Counted from the first letter of the stretch, positions 1-6,251 are shown. The stretch is 7,448 nucleotides of DNA from Bacillota bacterium (GCA_023420935.1 JAEZUR010000059.1:1-7448), one strand, 5' to 3'. Program-made: numbers and translations. The notes: generated from the sequence alone by a model not told the origin.

Positions 1-489
1 TATTTTACCTATGAGTTTATTAAGAATCAGAATGACTTGCATATTATTTCCGTTCGCGAATTCCCAGAATATAAAGATAGGATGATTGAATATTTTCATC
101 GTCGATGGGGGAACAAAGAAAATCTTATGGTTTACCAGGATTGTATTACACAATGTATCGATACAACAGAACCACTCCCTAACTGGTACTTATTAATGGA
201 TGGGGAAAGAATCGTTGGAGGTGCAGGCTTAATAACCAATGATTTTATTAGTCGTATGGAACTTTATCCATGGGTGTGTGCAATTTATATTGAAGAAGAA
301 TATCGTGGTCATGCATATGGATCTTTGCTTTTAGATCAGGCGAAAATAGATGCAAAAAAAGGTGGGTTCCATCATCTTTATCTTTGTACCGATCATGTTG
401 GTTATTATGAACATTACGGTTTTTATTATGCCGGAATGGGTTATCATCCATGGGGTGACCAGTCCCGGGTTTATGCCATTGAACTTTAG
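1..489 (+). CDS. GNAT family N-acetyltransferase (5' end uncertain, probably runs off the left edge)
   Basis: Probable cytoplasmic acetyl-CoA-dependent N-acetyltransferase; the acceptor is unknown. Counting from the TTG at 37, the 150 residues show the GNAT fold: an N-terminal helix region (about 1-45), the strand pair YLLMDGERIVGGAGL (51-65), a central strand VCAIYIEEEYRG (80-91) leading into the acetyl-CoA pyrophosphate loop R-G-H-A-Y-G (90-95), the helix after it, then the strand LYLCTDH (114-120) and a Tyr-rich segment (123-131) where GNAT enzymes often carry the general acid. The frame is open back to base 1 and no good Shine-Dalgarno precedes the TTG at 37, so the true start is probably outside the window; an ATG at 11 is in another frame and closes quickly. 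The gene ends 10 nt before the MFS start, and that gene's ribosome binding site follows directly after this stop codon. The family is secure; the substrate is not. Confidence 0.85.
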   Translation, partial: YFTYEFIKNQNDLHIISVREFPEYKDRMIEYFHRRWGNKENLMVYQDCITQCIDTTEPLPNWYLLMDGERIVGGAGLITNDFISRMELYPWVCAIYIEEEYRGHAYGSLLLDQAKIDAKKGGFHHLYLCTDHVGYYEHYGFYYAGMGYHPWGDQSRVYAIEL

Positions 490-495
490 AGGAGA
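490..495 (+). promoter_or_regulatory. Ribosome binding site AGGAGA that fixes the MFS start
   Basis: AGGAGA starts on the base after the GNAT stop codon and lies 4 nt before the ATG at 500. The same frame stays open upstream to 350, inside the GNAT gene, but this site and the protein pattern (short charged N-terminus, then the first helix) place the start at 500. Confidence 0.8.
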
Positions 496-499
496 AGAA

Positions 500-1720
500 A
501 TGATACAATCAAAACATCATACGAAATACAGAAGAACCTTATATGCCAGTTACATAGGATACATTACACAGGCTATCGTAAATAATTTAATCCCCTTATT
601 ATTTGTTACTTTACAACATGAATTTACCATATCATTAAAACAGATTGGTTTTTTAGTTACATTCAATTTTTGCATTCAGATTATTGTTGACTTTATTTCT
701 GCAAAATATGTAGATCGAATAGGTTATAAAACAGCTATTATTGCAGCTCATATTTTCGCAGGAGTAGGGCTTGTTGGCCTTGGAATCTTACCTTATATCG
801 TTCCAAATGCATACGTGGGCATTCTTATTGCGGTGGTGTGCTATGCCATAGGAGGCGGAATTATTGAAGTATTAATTAGCCCGATTGTAGAAGCACTTCC
901 AACCGAAGAAAAATCTACAGCTATGAGTCTGTTACATTCATTTTATTGCTGGGGGCATGTGAGTGTTGTACTTTTATCAACCCTATATTTTGTGACAGTC
1001 GGTACTTTGCATTGGAGGTTTTTGCCGATCATATGGTCAATCGTTCCTTTCTTTAATGTGTTATTATTTATGGGTTCTCCGGTGAAAGCACCTGTTGAAG
1101 CAGAACATATGCTATCCCTTAAAAACCTAATGTCTATGAAGCTTTTTTGGCTGTTTATTGTACTTATGATTTGTTCCGGAGCATCAGAACAAGCAATGAG
1201 TCAGTGGGTATCTTTCTTCGCTGAAAGTGGGTTAAAGGTGTCAAAGACTACAGGAGATTTGTTAGGACCTTGTATGTTTGCAGTATTAATGGGAATCTCT
1301 CGAACTATTTATGGAAAATGGGGTGAGAAGATTAACCTAAATAGATATATATTACTCAGTACCATATTGTGTATCTTTAGTTACTTATTGGCGGTGTTAT
1401 CGCCAATTCCAATTGTATCACTGATAGGTTGTGCATTATGTGGCCTTGCTGTTGGAATTATGTGGCCAGGCACCTTTAGTTTAGCATCGAAACATTGTCC
1501 AAAAGGTGGAACCGCCATGTTTGCATTCCTTGCTTTAGCAGGGGATGTGGGATGTGGTGGTGGACCTTCTGTTGTAGGAATTGTATCTGATCGGTTTGGT
1601 AATCGTCTACAGGCAGGATTATTGGCGGCAACGGTTTTTCCAATTCTTTTATTCATTGGAATTTTGGTGCTACGTAAATGGAGAAAACAAGAAGTAGAAG
1701 AAAATTGTAACTTAGTATAA
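500..1720 (+). CDS. MFS permease, sugar-permease (FHS/FucP)-like
   Basis: Inner-membrane secondary transporter of 406 residues, the usual size for a 12-helix MFS protein. Hydrophobic helices are spread over the whole length, split by a polar central loop (about 192-214) between the two six-helix halves. The loop between helices 2 and 3 carries AKYVDRIGYK (68-77), a form of MFS motif A, and a second copy, SDRFGNR (363-369), lies at the matching place in the C-terminal half. The helix GGGIIEVLISPIVEAL (118-133) has a buried Glu123 in a setting like the glycine-rich acidic helix of fucose-permease-type sugar/H+ symporters; Glu230 and Asp350 are other acidic residues within membrane segments. The likely role is proton-coupled uptake or efflux of a small polar compound; sugar specificity is only an inference. 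It is probably co-transcribed with the GNAT gene. I see no terminator in the 89 nt before the next gene. Confidence 0.88.
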   Translation: MIQSKHHTKYRRTLYASYIGYITQAIVNNLIPLLFVTLQHEFTISLKQIGFLVTFNFCIQIIVDFISAKYVDRIGYKTAIIAAHIFAGVGLVGLGILPYIVPNAYVGILIAVVCYAIGGGIIEVLISPIVEALPTEEKSTAMSLLHSFYCWGHVSVVLLSTLYFVTVGTLHWRFLPIIWSIVPFFNVLLFMGSPVKAPVEAEHMLSLKNLMSMKLFWLFIVLMICSGASEQAMSQWVSFFAESGLKVSKTTGDLLGPCMFAVLMGISRTIYGKWGEKINLNRYILLSTILCIFSYLLAVLSPIPIVSLIGCALCGLAVGIMWPGTFSLASKHCPKGGTAMFAFLALAGDVGCGGGPSVVGIVSDRFGNRLQAGLLAATVFPILLFIGILVLRKWRKQEVEENCNLV

Positions 1721-1774
1721 CCAGGTTGCAACATGTTCTTTTGCTATTGCTTCTATATCCCAGAAGATGTAAGG

Positions 1775-1807
1775 TTATCTTATCAAAAAGTTAAGGAGAT
1801 AAGATAA
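1775..1807 (+). promoter_or_regulatory. Perfect 10-bp inverted repeat enclosing the ribosome binding site of the next gene
   Basis: TTATCTTATC (1775-1784) and GATAAGATAA (1798-1807) are exact reverse complements with a 13-nt loop. Each arm is itself a doubled pentamer. The Shine-Dalgarno AAGGAG (1793-1798) lies in the loop and touches the right arm, and the ATG at 1810 starts 2 nt after the stem. No T-run follows, so it is not a terminator. It may be an RNA hairpin that limits translation or a protein-binding operator; the sequence cannot decide between them. Confidence 0.6.
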
Positions 1808-1809
1808 GT

Positions 1810-2451
1810 ATGAAACAAGCATTTCATTTTTTATCATTAGCGTTATATGCATTTTTAGGATTAGGATTAGAAGTAGCATTAATTGGATTGGAACCAAATA
1901 TTTATGGAGTACCCTTGTCAGAGTGGACGAAAAGAGAAAGTTGTTTTCATTGGATCTTAACTTGCATTGTCTGGGGTATAATGTGCTTCATTCTCATTAC
2001 CATAGCCAAGAAGAAATACAAATTTGATGTATTCGCAAAGAAGTTACCAATAAATCGTATTTCCTGGATTATATCTATTGGTATTGTTTGCATAGGTATT
2101 CTTGGTGTATCATTTATGTGGAATGGATTTAAACCAGCAAAAGAATTCGCAGCACATGGGTTAATCCCGTTTATATTTCAGTATTTTTATTATTTAGTTG
2201 AGATGGTTCTTGTCATGTTAATCATCAGTTTTGGGCAACAATTCGGAGAGTTAGTATCAAAGAAAAGATGGATTCCTTGGGGTGGTATTGTGCTTTCTTG
2301 TACCTGGGGGTTAGTTCATATATTAACCCAAAATATGCAAACAGGGATATTTACTGTTATTTTATCCCTTGTGTTTGGAGTGCTATATTTGCTTATGAAG
2401 AAGAATATAGTATGGGCATATCTTTTCATTGGATGTATTTTTATTTTATAG
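1810..2451 (+). CDS. Multi-pass membrane protein, degenerate CPBP-like
   Basis: Protein of 213 residues with about seven hydrophobic segments (roughly 5-27, 44-66, 84-104, 118-143, 157-172, 177-195 and 199-212). No cleavable signal peptide is apparent; the first segment looks like a membrane anchor. The stretch IPWGGIVLSCTWGLVHIL (154-171) resembles the second conserved region of CPBP (CAAX protease and bacteriocin-processing) proteins, where a helix ends in a histidine, here His169. The preceding segment, where CPBP proteases have EExxxR, reads GQQFGE, so the paired catalytic glutamates are missing. I therefore call it CPBP-like with doubtful protease activity; the assignment is tentative. 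The gene is followed after 10 nt by the LytTR regulator, and the following small membrane gene makes a three-gene unit. A plausible role is sensing, immunity or control of the regulator (inference). Translation may be limited by the hairpin at 1775-1807. Confidence 0.75.
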   Translation: MKQAFHFLSLALYAFLGLGLEVALIGLEPNIYGVPLSEWTKRESCFHWILTCIVWGIMCFILITIAKKKYKFDVFAKKLPINRISWIISIGIVCIGILGVSFMWNGFKPAKEFAAHGLIPFIFQYFYYLVEMVLVMLIISFGQQFGELVSKKRWIPWGGIVLSCTWGLVHILTQNMQTGIFTVILSLVFGVLYLLMKKNIVWAYLFIGCIFIL

Positions 2452-2461
2452 AAAAGGTGGT

Positions 2462-2926
2462 ATGGATTTGAGGATTAATCTGTTTTCGGATGAATCTGTG
2501 AAGGAGAATAAAGTAGATATCTTTTTTAAAGAAAAGGATGAAGAGATTAATGGCCTACTAGACTATCTTGAGAAAAGGAATAACTTACTTGGTAGTCTAG
2601 ACGGAGTGCAAAAAATCTTAATTCCAGAACAAATTTATTATTTTGAAGCAGTGGACAAAAAGTGCTTTGCCTATATGGAGAAAGAAATTTATCAAGTAGA
2701 TCTAGGGTTACAGGAGCTAGAAGAATTATTGCAGGCATTAGGGTTTCAAAGGGTAAATAAATCAGTGGTGCTTAATCTATTTAAGATAGATTATATCAAA
2801 GCACAGGTTAATATGAGAGTGGATGCGTTTTTAGAAAATGGTGAGAGAATTGTGATTAACCGAAGTTATAAAAAACTATTTGGTGATCGATTAATGGAGT
2901 TAAGACAGGGGGGAAAGAATCGATGA
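2462..2926 (+). CDS. LytTR-domain transcriptional regulator without receiver domain
   Basis: DNA-binding regulator of 154 residues from the ATG. The first 47 residues are a short charged region, not a response-regulator receiver, so no phosphorylation site is expected. Residues about 48-147 form the LytTR domain: an early strand, IYYFEAVDKKCFAY (58-71), a helix (about 81-92), then LGFQRVNKSVVLNL (93-106), DYIKAQ (110-115) and GERIVINRSYKKLF (127-140), all landmarks of the family. LytTR proteins usually bind direct repeats upstream of target promoters. The Shine-Dalgarno AAGGTGG (2454-2460) sits only 1 nt before the ATG but 7 nt before the in-frame TTG at 2468, which would give a start of MRINLF, common in this family; the start could therefore be 2468. 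Its stop overlaps the next ATG by four bases (ATGA), so the two products are probably translationally coupled. Regulator plus membrane partner fits the LytTR Regulatory System layout. Confidence 0.88.
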   Translation: MDLRINLFSDESVKENKVDIFFKEKDEEINGLLDYLEKRNNLLGSLDGVQKILIPEQIYYFEAVDKKCFAYMEKEIYQVDLGLQELEELLQALGFQRVNKSVVLNLFKIDYIKAQVNMRVDAFLENGERIVINRSYKKLFGDRLMELRQGGKNR

Positions 2927-3354
2927 AAATTATAACCAAGAAAAATTTTCTGATTGTATTATGTTGTACATATACCATATTGTCGCTGTCTTCCAGTCTG
3001 ATCGATATCTTAGTGCTTGGAAAGATTAATCCAACTCAAACCAATCTGTTGTTGTGTTTGATTCTTTCTGCCATAGCAGTATTTATTCTCTCTCAGCATT
3101 ATCGCTTTGATCGATATTCCTTGATAACGGTAATTATCATGCAGTATGTAGTTGCAATGTTTTTAGTGTTCCTTCTTGTATGGTTGAGTGGGTTTTTTGT
3201 TGAAATTCATCCAGATGGTTATCACGATGTATTTGTTTCTTTTACCATTCCTTATTGGATTGGAGCCATATTCTATTACATTAACTTATTTGTTGAGGTA
3301 AAAAAGCAAAACGAGATGATTCAAGAAATTAAGAAAACAAAATATAATATTTAA
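2923..3354 (+). CDS. Small four-helix membrane protein, probable partner of the LytTR regulator (DUF3021/DUF6608-like)
   Basis: Protein of 143 residues with four hydrophobic segments (about 9-33, 41-57, 66-92 and 105-124), a basic N-terminus (MKIITKK) and a charged C-terminal tail (VKKQNEMIQEIKKTK, 125-140) predicted to be cytosolic and helical. It has no enzyme motif that I recognise. Membrane proteins of this size and layout are commonly encoded directly after LytTR regulators (DUF3021 and similar families), and in characterised LytTR Regulatory Systems of streptococci the membrane partner keeps the regulator inactive. The ATGA overlap with the regulator gene and the G-rich ribosome binding site about 2908-2914, inside that gene, support co-production. 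The family name is a guess from size and context; membrane location and pairing are well supported. The transcription unit ends here at the hairpin 3370-3413. Confidence 0.78.
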   Translation: MKIITKKNFLIVLCCTYTILSLSSSLIDILVLGKINPTQTNLLLCLILSAIAVFILSQHYRFDRYSLITVIIMQYVVAMFLVFLLVWLSGFFVEIHPDGYHDVFVSFTIPYWIGAIFYYINLFVEVKKQNEMIQEIKKTKYNI

Positions 3355-3369
3355 TAAATATAAATGTAG

Positions 3370-3419
3370 GCTTTTGCAAAACAGACAAGAATTAATTTCT
3401 ATTTTGCAAAAGCTTTTTT
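3370..3419 (+). terminator. Rho-independent terminator of the LytTR unit
   Basis: GCTTTTGCAAAA (3370-3381) pairs perfectly with TTTTGCAAAAGC (3402-3413), giving a 12-bp stem and 20-nt loop, followed at once by six T and a G. It lies 15 nt after the stop of the small membrane gene and just before the end of the convergent minus-strand gene. On the minus strand the flank is only AT-rich without a clean T-run, so stopping in that direction would be weaker. Confidence 0.85.
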
Positions 3420-3420
3420 G

Positions 3421-4593
3421 TTATGCAAAGATGCTACCAAGGCGTTTAATTCCTTCTTCAATAGTCAGAGTATCTGAATTGGTATAATTTAGTCGTAAAG
3501 TATTCACATTGGTACAATCACAATAGAACGAGTCGCCTGGCACATAGATAACTTTTTGTTCCATAGCTTCCTTGATGAAGGATAAGGCGGATTGCTCTTT
3601 CTTTAATTCTGCCCACATAAACATGCCACCTTGTGGCTTTGTATAAGTAATATGCTTCGGGAAATAGCGTTCCATGGCATTTACCATAGCAGTACTCTGT
3701 TTTTGGTAAAGGGATTTAATTCTTTCTATATGACAATCATAGTCATTATGCATCAAATAATCGTAGATAACATATTGAGCAAATATATTGGTATGAAGAT
3801 CAGAAGCTTGCTTCGCAGTCACGATATGTTTTTTTAATTCTTCATTTTTTGTACATAGAAAACCTAGACGCATTCCAGGTGTGATTGTTTTTGAAAATGT
3901 ACCAAATACAACACTACTTTCCAAACGGTTTGCACCTATATATGGAAGGTCATCACCGTCAAATCGTAATTCTCCATAAGGGTCATCCTCAATCAGTATT
4001 GTTTGTTTATCCTGTAACAGTTCATATATTGTATCACGTTTTTCTTTGGAATAGGTGATACCAGTGGGATTCTGAAAATTTGGTACGGTATATAATAACT
4101 TTAGACTATTTTTATGGAATACTTCTTCCAATTCTTCGGTATTGATACCATCGGATTCTAAAGTAATTGGAACAAATGCTGGTTCGAACAGTGAAAATGC
4201 TTGAATCGCACCTAGATAACCAGGTTTTTCTATTCCGATTTTGTCGCCCTTATCTACTAACACTTTTCCCATTAAATCTAGTCCCTGTTGTGAACCTGTA
4301 GTAATAATAATATCATTAGCGGTAACATTCCATTGAAATCGTGTTTGGTAGCGTTTAGCAATCCAATCACGTAATGGAAGAAGTCCCTCTGTTGATGAAT
4401 ATTGAAACAGTTTTTCTCCATATTGTTGAATTACTCGATTGGTTGATTCTTGTAGTTCATTCATCGGAAATGAGATAGGATTTGGAAGTCCGCCTGCAAA
4501 TGAAATAAAGGATTTATCCTCAGTGACTTTTAACATATCTCGAATAAAAGATGGTTTTGTTGATAATATCCTCCTAGAGTAAATAGAATTCAT
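3421..4593 (-). CDS. PLP-dependent aminotransferase, class I/II fold type I (LysN/2-aminoadipate-transaminase-like)
   Basis: Cytoplasmic aminotransferase of 390 residues, full length for the family. Visible landmarks: SFAGGLPNP (31-39) typical of the LysN/MocR-like subgroup, the cofactor-cradling TTGSQQGLDL (98-107), PNFQNPTG (171-178) with Asn175, EDDPYGE (202-208) with the Asp203/Asp204 pair and Tyr206 around the PLP ring, FGTFSK (230-235) with Lys235 as Schiff-base lysine, Arg242 contacting the phosphate, and TLRLNY (365-370) with Arg367 as the substrate carboxylate anchor. All catalytic residues are present, so the enzyme should be active. The subgroup includes transaminases for 2-aminoadipate, aromatic and branched-chain amino acids; the substrate cannot be read from the sequence. 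The start is fixed by GGAGGA (complement of 4601-4606), 7 nt upstream. It is divergent from a MocR regulator with a shared operator-like region, so it is the obvious target of that regulator. Confidence 0.92.
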   Translation of the reverse strand: MNSIYSRRILSTKPSFIRDMLKVTEDKSFISFAGGLPNPISFPMNELQESTNRVIQQYGEKLFQYSSTEGLLPLRDWIAKRYQTRFQWNVTANDIIITTGSQQGLDLMGKVLVDKGDKIGIEKPGYLGAIQAFSLFEPAFVPITLESDGINTEELEEVFHKNSLKLLYTVPNFQNPTGITYSKEKRDTIYELLQDKQTILIEDDPYGELRFDGDDLPYIGANRLESSVVFGTFSKTITPGMRLGFLCTKNEELKKHIVTAKQASDLHTNIFAQYVIYDYLMHNDYDCHIERIKSLYQKQSTAMVNAMERYFPKHITYTKPQGGMFMWAELKKEQSALSFIKEAMEQKVIYVPGDSFYCDCTNVNTLRLNYTNSDTLTIEEGIKRLGSIFA

Positions 4594-4600
4594 GGGAAAA

Positions 4601-4606
4601 TCCTCC
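4601..4606 (-). promoter_or_regulatory. Ribosome binding site of the aminotransferase gene
   Basis: On the minus strand AAAGGAGGA lies 7 nt before the ATG at 4593, a near-ideal match and spacing, which fixes the start. Confidence 0.8.
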
Positions 4607-4627
4607 TTTATTGTATGGTTTTATGTA

Positions 4628-4656
4628 ATTATAACATTGCAAAAATAGGCATACAA
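4628..4656 (-). promoter_or_regulatory. Predicted promoter of the aminotransferase gene
   Basis: Read on the minus strand, TTGTAT (4656-4651) and TATAAT (4633-4628) are separated by exactly 17 nt. The -10 is a full consensus match; the -35 matches three of six positions and lies inside the left arm of the inverted repeat 4649-4672. Transcription would start near 4621, giving a leader of about 28 nt. Confidence 0.55.
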
Positions 4657-4665
4657 TATTATAAT
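4637..4665 (+). promoter_or_regulatory. Predicted promoter of the MocR gene
   Basis: TTGCAA (4637-4642) and TATAAT (4660-4665) are separated by 17 nt; the -10 is consensus and sits in the centre of the inverted repeat 4649-4672. Transcription would start near 4672, giving a leader of about 64 nt before the ATG at 4736. It overlaps the opposing promoter almost completely. Confidence 0.6.
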
Positions 4666-4672
4666 TGTATGC
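4649..4672. promoter_or_regulatory. Candidate MocR operator: perfect 9-6-9 inverted repeat
   Basis: GCATACAAT (4649-4657) and ATTGTATGC (4664-4672) are exact reverse complements around a 6-nt spacer. The repeat covers the -10 of the MocR promoter and the -35 of the divergent aminotransferase promoter, so a bound protein would control both. A further copy of the half-site, ATTGTATG, lies at 4610-4617 in the same orientation as the right arm, 54 bp away (about five helical turns). MocR regulators such as PdxR and GabR are known to bind repeated half-sites at divergent promoters. Binding by the neighbouring regulator is inferred. Confidence 0.65.
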
Positions 4673-4697
4673 AAGACGCTTAAATATAATTGAAACA

Positions 4698-4717
4698 ATT
4701 CGTAAGTTTTTGCGAAT
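4698..4717 (+). promoter_or_regulatory. Small hairpin in the MocR leader
   Basis: ATTCGTAA (4698-4705) and TTGCGAAT (4710-4717) can pair over 8 bp (one G-U) with a 4-nt GUUU loop. It ends 5 nt before the Shine-Dalgarno AAAGGTGA (4723-4730). It could tune translation or be a second protein site; it may also have no function. Confidence 0.35.
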
Positions 4718-4735
4718 AGTAGAAAGGTGAGAGAT

Positions 4736-6166
4736 ATGCCAGTGAATTCATTTGACAATTATCCAATGAGTTGGAAACCAGATTTAAGCAATACCAATGC
4801 CCCTATGTATAAAGCATTAGCTGATATGCTTGAACGAGATATAAAAGATAGAGTATTAATTCCAGGTGTTAAACTTCCACCTCAAAGGGAGTTAGCAGAT
4901 TTTCTTGATATAAACCTTAGTACAGTATCAAGAGCTTTTAAAATATGTGAACAAAAGGGGTTAATATGTGCCTCAGTAGGTAGTGGAACGTATGTGGCGT
5001 CCGATGCTATGGCGAATACCATCTTACTAACCAACCCAGAAGAGCATCAGTTGATTGAAATGGGTGCCATATTACCCAATTGGAGAGCCAATCATTTTCT
5101 TTCAGAATATTTACAGAAAATGAGTATGGAACCGGAATTTATGAAATTGTTCCAATATGGTGCACCAAACGGAACCGAATGGCAACGACAAGCAGCAGTT
5201 GAATGGATGAAGAAGGAAAGATATAACACAAAAGCAGATGATATTCAATTAGCAAGTGGAGGTCAAAATGCTATTACTGCTGTTTTAGCCGCGCTCTTTC
5301 AACCAGGGGATCGAATCGGAACAGATCCAGTTATATTTCCAGGTATGAAAACTGCAGCGCAAATGCTCGGAATTCAATTGATTCCAATCCAACAGGAAGA
5401 AAATGAAATAACAGAAGAAGGTCTTCTCTATGCTTGTAAAACAGATAAAATAAAGGGATTATATCTCATACCAGATTTTCATAATCCGACTACTCATACC
5501 ATGTCATTGGAAAAACGAAAACAGATTGGTAAGATAGCAGAGGAAAATGATCTGATTATCATTGAAGACAGTATTAATACGTTGCTTGGAGATGATCCAC
5601 TGCCACCAATTGCTTCCTTTGCACCAGACCAAACAATCTATATTTCAAGCCTTTCGAAAGTGATTGCACCAGGTCTTAGATTAGCATTTTTATCTGTTCC
5701 ATCAAAATACAAAAAGAAAGTTGCAACTTCACTATATAATATCAATGTATCTGTTTCACCATTAATGGTTGAGTTAGCAACAAGATTAATCCATTCCGGA
5801 ATAGGCGATAAAATCGCAAAGGAAAGAAGGATATATATCCATCAACAGAATGAAATTGTGAATCGAATTCTTGGGTTGAATGGGAACTTAACAGGTGGAA
5901 AAGAAATTCAAATATACGGTGATAATTATTGTCCGTTTAAATGGATCATATTACCAGAACCTTTCACTGGAAAGACGTTTGAATTGTATGCAAAGAATGT
6001 GGGAATTCAACTTTATTCGGCAGATTGTTTTGTCGTTGGAAACGCTCAAATACCAAGAGCAATCCGAGTCGCTATTACATCAACAAAGGATGAAAAGGAA
6101 TTAGAACGAGGACTAAATCTTATGAAAGATATTCTAAATAAAGAAGAGGAGATTATGTTTTTCTAG
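4736..6166 (+). CDS. MocR-type regulator: GntR winged helix fused to aminotransferase-like domain
   Basis: PLP-dependent transcription factor of 476 residues, the usual MocR length. Residues about 22-88 are the GntR winged helix: YKALADMLERDIKDRV (25-40), the family signature KLPPQRELADFLDINLSTV (46-64), recognition helix SRAFKICEQKGLI (65-77) and wing VGSGTYV (81-87). A linker leads to a fold-type-I domain (about 110-476) with ASGGQNAI (173-180), PDFHNPTT (246-253, Asn250), IIEDSIN (275-281, Asp278), SSLSK (304-308, Lys308 as PLP lysine), Arg315 and Arg444 at the phosphate and carboxylate positions. The Tyr usually found three residues after the Asp is Asn281, and NPTG has become NPTT, so ligand sensing is more likely than catalysis. 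ATG 4736 is preferred over the in-frame GTG at 4727 because that GTG overlaps the Shine-Dalgarno AAAGGTGA (4723-4730), which lies 5 nt before the ATG. Probable control of the divergent aminotransferase gene and of itself. Confidence 0.92.
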   Translation: MPVNSFDNYPMSWKPDLSNTNAPMYKALADMLERDIKDRVLIPGVKLPPQRELADFLDINLSTVSRAFKICEQKGLICASVGSGTYVASDAMANTILLTNPEEHQLIEMGAILPNWRANHFLSEYLQKMSMEPEFMKLFQYGAPNGTEWQRQAAVEWMKKERYNTKADDIQLASGGQNAITAVLAALFQPGDRIGTDPVIFPGMKTAAQMLGIQLIPIQQEENEITEEGLLYACKTDKIKGLYLIPDFHNPTTHTMSLEKRKQIGKIAEENDLIIIEDSINTLLGDDPLPPIASFAPDQTIYISSLSKVIAPGLRLAFLSVPSKYKKKVATSLYNINVSVSPLMVELATRLIHSGIGDKIAKERRIYIHQQNEIVNRILGLNGNLTGGKEIQIYGDNYCPFKWIILPEPFTGKTFELYAKNVGIQLYSADCFVVGNAQIPRAIRVAITSTKDEKELERGLNLMKDILNKEEEIMFF

Positions 6167-6193
6167 ATGTAAATGGCCAGCCTTGATTATGTC

Positions 6194-6223
6194 TTGCACA
6201 TATATGATTGAAATGAATAAAAT
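6194..6223 (+). promoter_or_regulatory. Weak candidate promoter of the surface-protein gene
   Basis: TTGCAC (6194-6199) and TAAAAT (6218-6223) are 18 nt apart, each close to the housekeeping consensus, with a start near 6230. The area is AT-rich, so chance matches are likely. No terminator is visible after the MocR stop at 6166, so read-through is also possible. Confidence 0.3.
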
Positions 6224-6251
6224 AAATTGAGAATATTAATGCATATAATCC

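Noticed and set aside
350..499. Upstream extension of the MFS frame by 50 codons
   Set aside because: It lies inside the acetyltransferase gene, lacks a ribosome binding site and would put an unneeded hydrophobic segment before the first helix; AGGAGA supports ATG 500.
248..508. Minus-strand open frame opposite the GNAT gene
   Set aside because: Low-complexity His/Asp-rich translation, fully antisense to a clear GNAT gene.
1381..1734. Minus-strand open frame opposite the end of the MFS gene
   Set aside because: Antisense shadow of conserved MFS coding sequence, with no family resemblance.
1787..1795. AAAGTTAAG, matching the AgrA-type LytTR half-site pattern
   Set aside because: Only a single copy; no properly spaced direct repeat is present and it lies in the ribosome-binding-site loop, so a chance match is likely.
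2268..2471. Second plus-strand frame over the end of the CPBP-like gene, possibly a frameshift
   Set aside because: The main frame runs through to a stop 10 nt before the next gene with continuous membrane-helix character; the alternative has no ribosome binding site.
3631..3837. Plus-strand open frame inside the aminotransferase gene
   Set aside because: Antisense to conserved PLP-enzyme coding sequence, with no ribosome binding site or family resemblance.
4727..4735. GTG start three codons upstream of the MocR ATG
   Set aside because: This GTG is part of the Shine-Dalgarno sequence itself; ATG 4736 has correct spacing.
6154..6165. AGAGGAG followed by an ATG at the end of the MocR gene
   Set aside because: The frame stops after three codons (MFF), so it cannot encode a protein; it is the C-terminus of MocR.
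6242..6249. CATATAAT, resembling a sporulation sigma-E/K -10 element, upstream of the surface-protein gene
   Set aside because: Transcription would begin at about the ribosome binding site (6252-6258), and no matching -35 is found at the right distance.
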